Source: Camillea tinctor
Lineage: Eukaryota; Ascomycota; Sordariomycetes; Xylariales; Xylariaceae
Reading direction: 5' to 3'
NCBI GenBank assembly: GCA_022578605.1
Contig: MU394051.1
Coordinates: 1,413,664 to 1,477,663 of the forward strand
Length of the DNA stretch: 64,000 bases
Shown here in pieces: positions 57,615 to 64,000 of this stretch. The translations under genes and the position numbers were made by a program. Positions within the stretch are counted from its first letter, which is position 1. Each line of letters opens with the position of its first letter. The notes under the pieces are model-generated. The model searched no databases. It saw only the letters and a program-made list of their open reading frames with translations, and was not told where the DNA came from.

Positions 57615-59170
57615 GATTGCGATAATTGAACCCAGGCGCAAGACGGTTAGAAAAGTACAAAAATATTGTAGGTAGAGTAGTTGCGCGCGATGGTCAGGAC
57701 TATTTCTGTTGCCGAAGTGGGCTGAGGATGATATTCCCCCAAGTTCAACTTCAGCGAACAAGAAAAGAAAAAAGAAAAAAAAATAGATAAGAAAATTGGT
57801 TGGTTTAATGGGAAGATGTGGGAATATCAATGCCAATCGTGAGGAGTTGGCAGTGAATGGACCGAAGATTTACGAGGCGGTTGGGATTTTTTATATGGTC
57901 CCTCGTTCAGAGGAAAAATGTTGCAGTGGAAAAAAGATGCTGGCGTGCAAGGTGCAAAGGAGGGCTCAATTTTCGCTGCGAGTTTGGTGGGGCAGTCTAA
58001 GCCCTTTTAGGTTAATCAACTCAGCCTGCTCAGGTTCTTAAGGTTCGCTCTACCGCAATATATGTGCGCTATGTACTCTATGTAGTACTCTGTGTAGTAC
58101 AGCCAACACAGGACACAAGGTTTACGAGGGTATCGGCTGTTATCGCTTGTTATGCATCTAAGCTTTCTTAAGCTGTTGGACAGTGCACTCTACGCGGGGC
58201 AAATCGGAGCATTATGTATTTTTCTTACAGAATCCACAGCCCACAAAAGTAAATGGACCTGTGCTCTTAACATTTAGTACCTTGCTACATGTAACAAAGC
58301 ATCTTTTTTTTTTTTTTTTTTTTTTTTTTTTCGTACAGTGAGATGGTTATGCCTATTATAAGTTGCCTCTTGTCCCCCCAAGGTTGTTTGCCTTGTCCAA
58401 TATGGCTTTTCCACTAAAACTATAGGACACAAATTGAATCAAAATACCCAGGTACATACCTAAAAAAAAATTAATAAATAAAAAATAAAGACAGGAGAAA
58501 AAAAAGCTTAGGGGTGAGGGGGAGAGAGGGGGCTAACTATTACCCACCACTGTTTTTACCTCTGCCAAACACCACTGGCACATTAACCCCTCCAACCTTT
58601 AACCCCCCCTCTCTAGCGCCCCCCCTTCCTCCCTCCTTCTCTTCCTCCTTCTTTCCACCCTTTCCCTTTTCTGCAACATCTGAGAGATCGAAGTCGCATC
58701 CTTCTCGTGATTTGTCAATCCTATCTATCACCTTACTACTTACCTCAAGTAACCGATCTGTTCCTGATCAAATTCAAGGTTCCTTAAACTTACCTACCTA
58801 AGTACCTAACCTAGTAGGTACACACCTCTTAACCTACTTAGTACTACCCAATTGCCTACCTACCTACCTTTGGTACATAAATATTATTACATAACCCTGA
58901 ACTTTAGCATTTTAGCTTGTTGAAGCTTTTTTTCTAACAGCTCTCTTGTCTCCAATTTGAGAAATATTGATATATATGTTTATATCTGCTCACCCTTATT
59001 GCTACCAACCAGAGATACATGAAATATACCTAATTGTTCCTTCCAGGGACATTGATATCAGATTAAGAGAGTATACCTTATATTTATCCATCTAGCCCCC
59101 CTAAAAGACTAGAGAGAGAACGAGAGAGGTATAGAGTGGGTAAAAAAATACCTATAAATATCTAGGCAGA
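57615..59170. promoter_or_regulatory. Divergent promoter region, eIF4B and membrane-protein gene
   Basis: 1.6 kb. It has a 28-base T homopolymer (58304-58331), a long pyrimidine-rich stretch (about 58540-58680) and TACCTA tandem words (about 58787-58870). No credible gene. Confidence 0.55.
58304..58331. repeat. Poly-T tract, 28 bases
   Basis: An uninterrupted run of T. Length may be imprecise in the assembly because homopolymers are error-prone. Confidence 0.9.
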
Positions 59171-59998
59171 ATGGTTCCTCCACCCCAGATCTCGCCTCAA
59201 CGGCCTCATTCTCCTACGACAAATTCCCCAGACTTCGCGCAAATTGCCTCTAAAGCGTTACAAACGGGTTTGGTTACTGGTTAGTCTCGATGAGCTTCTT
59301 TTATAGATAAATAATATTTACTTGGCTCTAACCTGGGTTACATAGGTACCATTGGTGCATTTGGTGGCGCTAGCTATGGTATTTTCCGCGCATCAACGCC
59401 TGTCATATTTGCTATTTCCAGTAGCATAAAATGGTTTATATTTGGCTCTACTTACATGGGTGAGGGTCCCCAATCATTTAGTGTATACGAGTTCTATCAC
59501 TGATTGTGTCAAAGGCTCCAAGTCTCTAATATGGCATACATGGGGAGGTGAGGAGAACCTCAACCCGTCAGACTTTATAAAAGCAGGCGGGGCAGCTGGT
59601 GGTGTGACCGGAATAGTTGCTGGTATTCTCCGTACGTATTCCTGTGTTGGTGATACATTACTCTGATGGATTCTTTGCTCATACCCATCCGTATAGGAGG
59701 CCGCAGTTTTATACTACCAGGAATGGTTGTCTTCGGCACCCTCGGAGCTGGCAGCTCTTTCTTTGCACAGAAACTCAAGATAAATGAGCCAAAAACATCC
59801 ACGAGTTGGCTTGACTCCAAGTGGAGTCCTATGAAGCGTTTGACAGATAAGGAGTATGAAGAGAAACTGGCAGAGAAGCTTCTTCGCCTTGACGCTGAAA
59901 TTGCCATTATCGACGAGAATATAGAATCGCTCAAAGCATCAAGACAAGATTCTAGCTCCCCAGATGACAAAGCCAAACGCGAAGGAAGAACCAGCTAG
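59171..59998 (+). CDS. Glycine-rich multi-span membrane protein, Tim17/PRAT-like
   Basis: Four exons: 59171-59279, 59346-59459, 59515-59631 and 59697-59998, for 213 aa. The three introns are 66, 55 and 65 bp, all phase 1 and GT-AG. After a Pro-rich start, residues about 27-145 hold three to four hydrophobic, Gly/Ala-rich segments; one pattern is Gly-x3-Gly-x2-Gly-Gly near residues 36-43. Later segments have Ala-Gly-Gly-Ala-Ala-Gly-Gly-Val-Thr-Gly and Gly-Thr-Leu-Gly-Ala-Gly. The C-terminal 60 residues are a charged coiled coil starting after Trp-Ser-Pro-Met-Lys-Arg-Leu. The Gly-zipper layout resembles the Tim17/22/23 superfamily of mitochondrial membrane proteins, but I do not recognise a specific orthologue. 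Mitochondrial location is inferred. Confidence 0.75.
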
Positions 59999-60840
59999 GA
60001 ATAGCCGATCCCTGGAAGGCGATTTATTTAATCTGTTTTAAGCGGGATCATCATTCCCAAGAAAAGGGATGAAACTTGAAGTGAGTAGTCGTGTAACAAT
60101 AATACATCTATCACCTTTAGGTCTCGTTCTTCTCAACTACTCGGCTCCATTGTGGAGGGTAAAACAAGATACCCCTATACTCAGCTCTTCCCAACCATTG
60201 GCAAAGTTTCTGACCGACTCTTGTTTCTTTTTTATTTCTTCCGAAAAGCCGTGTTTTTACGACAGATCAATTGTATTGAGTGCGAACGAGTATCAGCAGC
60301 TACATTGGAAGAGCACTTGCTTGTGTGACCGGGGAGCTGAGGGCAGCATGTCTGATGTTGTCCTACACTGCCTGCTACCTTGGTGCAGAATCGGGACTCG
60401 CCGAAAAGGTAAGCCGGGAGCAGATAATTAGGATTCCTAAGTACCGCAGGTGCAGGTGGTACTACTACTGAGTGCTTGTCCATGTCTGTCTTATATAATA
60501 GCCATTGTTTCCAGTTGTTTCTTCATGCAGGAAGGGTGGCGTGGTGTATGACCTAAGCTCATACGTCACTACATAACCTTAACTCTCTTCTCCACAATGA
60601 TGCAAGACAAAGGTTCCAAACAAAACCTAGATTCGCATACATATCTTCAGTTAGTTAACCTACTACCATCACCACCTGCGAACTCAGTAATCTTCAAGAG
60701 AACTTAGGGTAACCACAATTTAGAAAACGGAAAAAAAAGTAACACACACATATCCGAATTCGTTGTGACAAAGCCCAACCTAAAATAAAAAACTAAAAAA
60801 AACCACACACTTGATCACCAAGGGAAAACCAGCGTACGAA
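59999..60840. other. Intergenic region
   Basis: 842 bp: the 3' UTR of the membrane-protein gene and, from about 60600, an A-rich promoter and leader of the small-protein gene. No gene recognised. Confidence 0.55.
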
Positions 60841-61252
60841 ATGGCAGACTCGCACGGAGGCCCTTCATCGATTCTAGAGAAGACGGGACTCGACGCAACG
60901 TGCTCACACGAGCAAGCACAGTAAGGTCTCTTTTTCTATCTTGAGAATCACCTCTATAATGCCCTTCCGATGTCGATCCCCCCCGTACACTCGCTCATTC
61001 CTGAATTGAATGCCAATTGCCTGCTAGAGTCATACTAATATCCCATTCTCTCGCCGCAATAGGAACAATGCCGGCGAAACGCAAGTTGAACTAGGCTCGC
61101 GGGCGGAGGCCCACGAAGAGGCTATCAAGGACCAGGTCGACGGCGCCATCGCCCAGGGTCCCAAGAAAGCAGATCAATCTACCGGTGGACGAGTCAGTGT
61201 CGGCGAGACGGGCGATCTCCATGATCTGGCTGCAAAGAGACAGTCGTCATGA
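60841..61252 (+). CDS. Small hydrophilic protein of unknown function
   Basis: Two exons, 60841-60920 and 61063-61252, for 89 aa. The 142-bp intron is GTAAGG/TAG and has CTAAT-type words upstream of the acceptor. The ATG follows an A-rich leader typical of fungi. The protein is hydrophilic, rich in Ala, Gly, Glu and Gln, with no signal peptide, membrane segment or Cys pattern; it has a predicted helical middle (about 35-60) and a Gly-Gly-Arg-Val-Ser-Val motif near residues 69-74. I do not recognise the family. Spliced structure with kept frame and normal codon use support a real gene. Confidence 0.6.
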
Positions 61253-61631
61253 TTTAGGTACTCGCAAGATCGGGACTATCTCGGAGGGTTTTGTGGGAGA
61301 CATTGCGCATGTAAAATAGTGTACAGTAGAGAGGAATTTGATTTCTAAATGGATCGTCAAAGAGAGAGAGAGAGAGAGCACACCATGGGTAACTAGAGAG
61401 GGTATTGAAAAGGGGGTTAGTGACTTCGAGCAACACGGCAAGAAAGGTTATATATAACGCGGAATAGTAGTACCCAGGAAGCAGATATCTCTTTGCACTG
61501 AAAATCTGTCCAAGGCCTCCCTCTATCTTGTCCCGTGTTGCTATTTAATCTACTTCCCCTTTCACAAATAACCCCCCCCCCCCCCCCCCCCCCTTCACAC
61601 ACACACTCTCTCTCCTTTCCTCCCCTATACT
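61253..61631. other. Convergent 3' region
   Basis: 379 bp with a GA microsatellite (61361-61379), a 22-base C tract (61572-61593) and CA/CT repeats. It should hold the 3' ends of both flanking genes. Confidence 0.6.
61572..61593. repeat. Poly-C tract, 22 bases
   Basis: An uninterrupted run of C, G on the strand of the EEP gene and just past its stop. Length may be an assembly estimate. Confidence 0.9.
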
Positions 61632-62711
61632 CTAATCCACAACCTCCACCTCCGCCACAACTCCCAAATGGTCCGTAATCCAAGGCCTCTCCAACCCCAG
61701 CGCGACCAGCTCCTCCCGCTGCGCCGGGTCGTCGATCTCCACACCCTCGCCGAACCGCCCGAACCGCAGCAGCCGCACCCCGCCGACGTAGAACACCTTG
61801 TCCATGCGCGAGCAGCCGTACAAGCGCCGCAGCTCCGTCGCCGCCTGCTGGCCCCACGTGTACCCCTCGCCGGCGTCCTCCCGGCCCCCCTGCTCCAGGT
61901 ACGCGTCGCGCAGCCCGTTGTCCGCGTGCAGCGCGCGGTCGAAGTCCTGTATCGCGTTGAAGTCGCCGGCCGCGAGGCCGGCGTGGGGGCCCGGCGTCGT
62001 ACCGGGGGAGGCCCGGAGATACGACGCCACGAGGCGCATCTGCGCGGGGCGCAGCGGCGGCGCGGTGGCGAGCGACTCGAGGTGCGTGTTGCAGAGGCGG
62101 ACCCTCCGCTTCTCCTTCCCCCCGTCGCTGCTGCTACGCACCAGCACGTCCGTGAACAGCGCGTCCCGCTCCATCCGCGTCTGCGCGTAGTGCACGCGGA
62201 AGCAGGCCCCCAGGGGCAGCAGCCGGCGGTCCACCAGCGTCGTCGTGCCGTAGTGGCCCGACCCCCAGTGCGCGCCGTCGCGGTCGGTCACCGCGAAGCG
62301 CGAGCGCACCCACGCCGCCGCCCCGATGGTGGCGAGGTCCGAGGCCACGCACTCTTGCAGGTAGATGACTACGCCCGTGGCGGGAGAGGAGGAGGAGGAG
62401 GAGGAGGAGGAGGGAGGGTCGAAGTGCGCGCGCACGAGGGACTCGAGGTGCGATAGCGCGGCTTCCATGCGCGGCTGCGCGTGCGGGAGCATGAAGTCGA
62501 TGTTCCAGCTGTAGAGCGCAAGGCGGGTGATGGGGTCGGTATCCTCGGAGGAGGTAATGGGGGTTTGCTGCATGGGCTCCCAGTCCTGTTTCGTGCTGTC
62601 GAAGATGTAGTACGGCTGCGGGTATGGCTCGTCGGGCTTCCACGGCACGGAGGAGAGCGGCTTGCGCATCTCCTCATTGCGCTGGACGGCTTTCTTGAAG
62701 AGCTCGAGCAT
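61632..62711 (-). CDS. EEP-superfamily phosphodiesterase, TDP2-like
   Basis: An intronless gene of 359 aa; the first ATG (62711) follows an A-rich leader, and the frame above opens only with TTG. All core motifs of the endonuclease/exonuclease/phosphatase fold are present: Leu-Gln-Glu with the metal ligand Glu120, Asn-Thr-His-Leu-Glu-Ser with His210, Gly-Asp-Phe-Asn with Asp250 and Asn252, and Thr-Asp-His with Asp347 and His348. The His-Leu-Glu-Ser form is typical of TDP2 (tyrosyl-DNA phosphodiesterase 2), which removes topoisomerase II peptides from DNA 5' ends, but TDP2 has Gly-Asp-Thr-Asn rather than Gly-Asp-Phe-Asn. A Ser run (about 100-109) interrupts the N-terminal part. There is no ubiquitin-binding domain. 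GC at third positions is very high compared with its neighbours. Exact substrate unknown. Confidence 0.85.
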   Translation of the reverse strand: MLELFKKAVQRNEEMRKPLSSVPWKPDEPYPQPYYIFDSTKQDWEPMQQTPITSSEDTDPITRLALYSWNIDFMLPHAQPRMEAALSHLESLVRAHFDPPSSSSSSSSSPATGVVIYLQECVASDLATIGAAAWVRSRFAVTDRDGAHWGSGHYGTTTLVDRRLLPLGACFRVHYAQTRMERDALFTDVLVRSSSDGGKEKRRVRLCNTHLESLATAPPLRPAQMRLVASYLRASPGTTPGPHAGLAAGDFNAIQDFDRALHADNGLRDAYLEQGGREDAGEGYTWGQQAATELRRLYGCSRMDKVFYVGGVRLLRFGRFGEGVEIDDPAQREELVALGLERPWITDHLGVVAEVEVVD

Positions 62712-64000
62712 ATTTGTTTTATTCGTGTTGTTATTGTTGATGATGGTGCTGTTCTTATCGCTGCCACTGACTGTTATTTGTACTGACGATGGTGGCGATA
62801 GCGCAGTGTTACCGGCTGCTCCGAACAACTCGATAACTCGCTGCGTTGCTCTTGCTAGACTTCCAAGCCAGACTAAAGAAACTACGTTATATCTAGGTAA
62901 TCAACCGCAGGATTTCAATGTATATGAAGGTTCTTGAAGTTAAGAATAATTGCCTAATTAGGTAGGTTAGTGCTATCTCGAAGTTGTTAGATGGCCTATG
63001 TAGGTATGTAAGTAAGCTCTAGCGGAAGCTCCTTCTAGGCAAGCTAGGGAGGAGCTGTGACGTTTACGTGCCGCCCGAACCCCGGCGCCGGGTCTCCACT
63101 TAGCAAGGTTTCGGGCCGAAGCCGAAAGCCTATGAACTCGCAGACAGGACTACATACCTGTACCTGCTTATTAAGAGGGGAATCCCGTTAATCGTCAAAG
63201 TTTATTAGGCACTTATATACTACCCTTATGCGTATATAATCCTAATCCATATTCTTTGAAATGGTTTAATGGTTACTAGTTGATATAAGATAATAGCTTA
63301 GGGTTATCTTGATCTTGATTGAGCAACATTTCTGTTGCTCGATATTTCACTCAACTTACAACTACATCTTCTTGCCAACAGTCCGTCACTTTGAAACACG
63401 ATATACTCTTGGCCGCAACATCCTGCGTGCGACGTTGCAAAAGCCTTCCTACTAACATAAGTTCTAACTACCGTGGTTAAATAGCTGTCTCGTATTTGCT
63501 TACTCTTTTCTTTTTCTACCCCTTTTCTATCGCTTTACTGTTCCCTATTTGGACATCTCGCACTGCATACTTCTTAAGAGTCCTCGTTATGTTTATCCGA
63601 CTTCTCCTCCCCCGTTTTCCTTCCCCTGTTAATGTTCTCTCCCCATTTTCTCTAGCCTTACCTTTTTAATCTATGATCTGACCATATACTTGCCTATTTA
63701 ATAACATCAATTTTTTACACTTGTGAGGCAATGATGTAGCATCAAGGCTCTCATTAGGTAATTTGGATCATCCTGGCCTAGACGTTTCGGTAGTCCGTTT
63801 AGACTAAGCTCTGTTTGTCATAACTTCGTACCATAACATAGAGTTCCATGGTAAAACCATGCTCTGTCGTAACCTAATAGGGATCTGTACTTGGTCTCTA
63901 TAGGTGTTGGAGAAAGCTCGCGAAATCGGGGGCCCGGCTCTCTTTTGTGTTAACATCAGTCGCCAGTCTTGGTGTGCCAAGCATGTCTGACATGTCGAAA
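62712..64000. other. Right-edge intergenic region
   Basis: 1.3 kb: EEP gene promoter, then AT-rich sequence with a small GC island around 63040-63130 that includes a 12-bp palindrome (63081-63092), and a stem-loop at 63324-63343. No gene was recognised; a gene could begin beyond the window. Confidence 0.5.

Noticed and set aside
61572..61593. Poly-C run as a possible functional G-quadruplex or G-tract
   Set aside because: A pure homopolymer next to CA/CT repeats in a 3' region is better explained as slippage or an assembly estimate.
61668..62456. 262-codon plus-strand frame opposite the EEP gene
   Set aside because: Arg/Pro/Val-rich shadow of a GC-rich gene; the minus strand carries all catalytic motifs.
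63324..63920. GAGCAACA/TGTTGCTC stem-loop and a TGTTGG word, reminiscent of Copia LTR ends
   Set aside because: No second copy, no target-site duplication and no retrotransposon coding sequence in the window.

Overview
The window is chromosomal DNA from a filamentous ascomycete (Pezizomycotina). A Sordariomycete, perhaps Xylariales-like, is my guess from the many TAGGTA/TACCTA words between genes. Evidence for a fungus: many short introns (43-230 bp) with GTATGT/GTAAGT-type donors and CAG/TAG acceptors, pyrimidine- and A-rich leaders, and orthologues of fungal housekeeping genes. No rRNA, tRNA, CRISPR array, intact transposon or secondary-metabolite core gene was found. I rebuilt 17 gene models. 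All spliced models were checked for reading-frame continuity across every junction.

Layout. 1-5571: 5.6 kb with no recognisable gene. 5572-16812: a CRIB-domain protein (+), a NIPA-type Mg2+ transporter (-) and a WDR70 orthologue (+). 16813-21308: the SWI/SNF-RSC ATPase (+). 23601-29576: a metabolic block with an anion:cation-symporter-type MFS permease (-), a class III CoA-transferase (-) and a divergently transcribed acyl-CoA dehydrogenase (+). The two enzymes share a 596-bp promoter region, are intronless and carry mitochondrial-type leaders. 30170-33526: an Slp1/SUCO-type SUN-domain protein (+). 35562-38231: an 11-exon Mei2-like RNA-binding protein (-). 42004-44836: exocyst SEC15 (+). 45356-46406: CCAAT-binding subunit HAP5/HapE (-). 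48948-49808: ribosome-biogenesis factor FCF2 (+). 51402-54359: HOPS/CORVET subunit VPS16 (+). 55319-57614: eIF4B (-). 59171-59998: a glycine-rich Tim17-like membrane protein (+). 60841-61252: an 89-aa hydrophilic protein (+). 61632-62711: a TDP2-like EEP phosphodiesterase (-).

Most genes are core eukaryotic functions: chromatin, trafficking, translation, ribosome assembly and meiosis. They look like ordinary conserved neighbours rather than a pathway. The only neighbourhood that resembles a functional unit is the permease / CoA-transferase / acyl-CoA dehydrogenase block. I read it as a candidate for uptake, CoA activation and mitochondrial dehydrogenation of an unidentified carboxylate. Other points of interest are a 61-codon upstream ORF that ends at TAATG on the WDR70 start codon, a 119-codon ORF that begins in an ATGA overlap with the FCF2 stop, very small exons (4, 14 and 18 nt), an in-frame 51-nt intron in the Mei2-like gene, and perfect palindromes built from the TAGGTA word.
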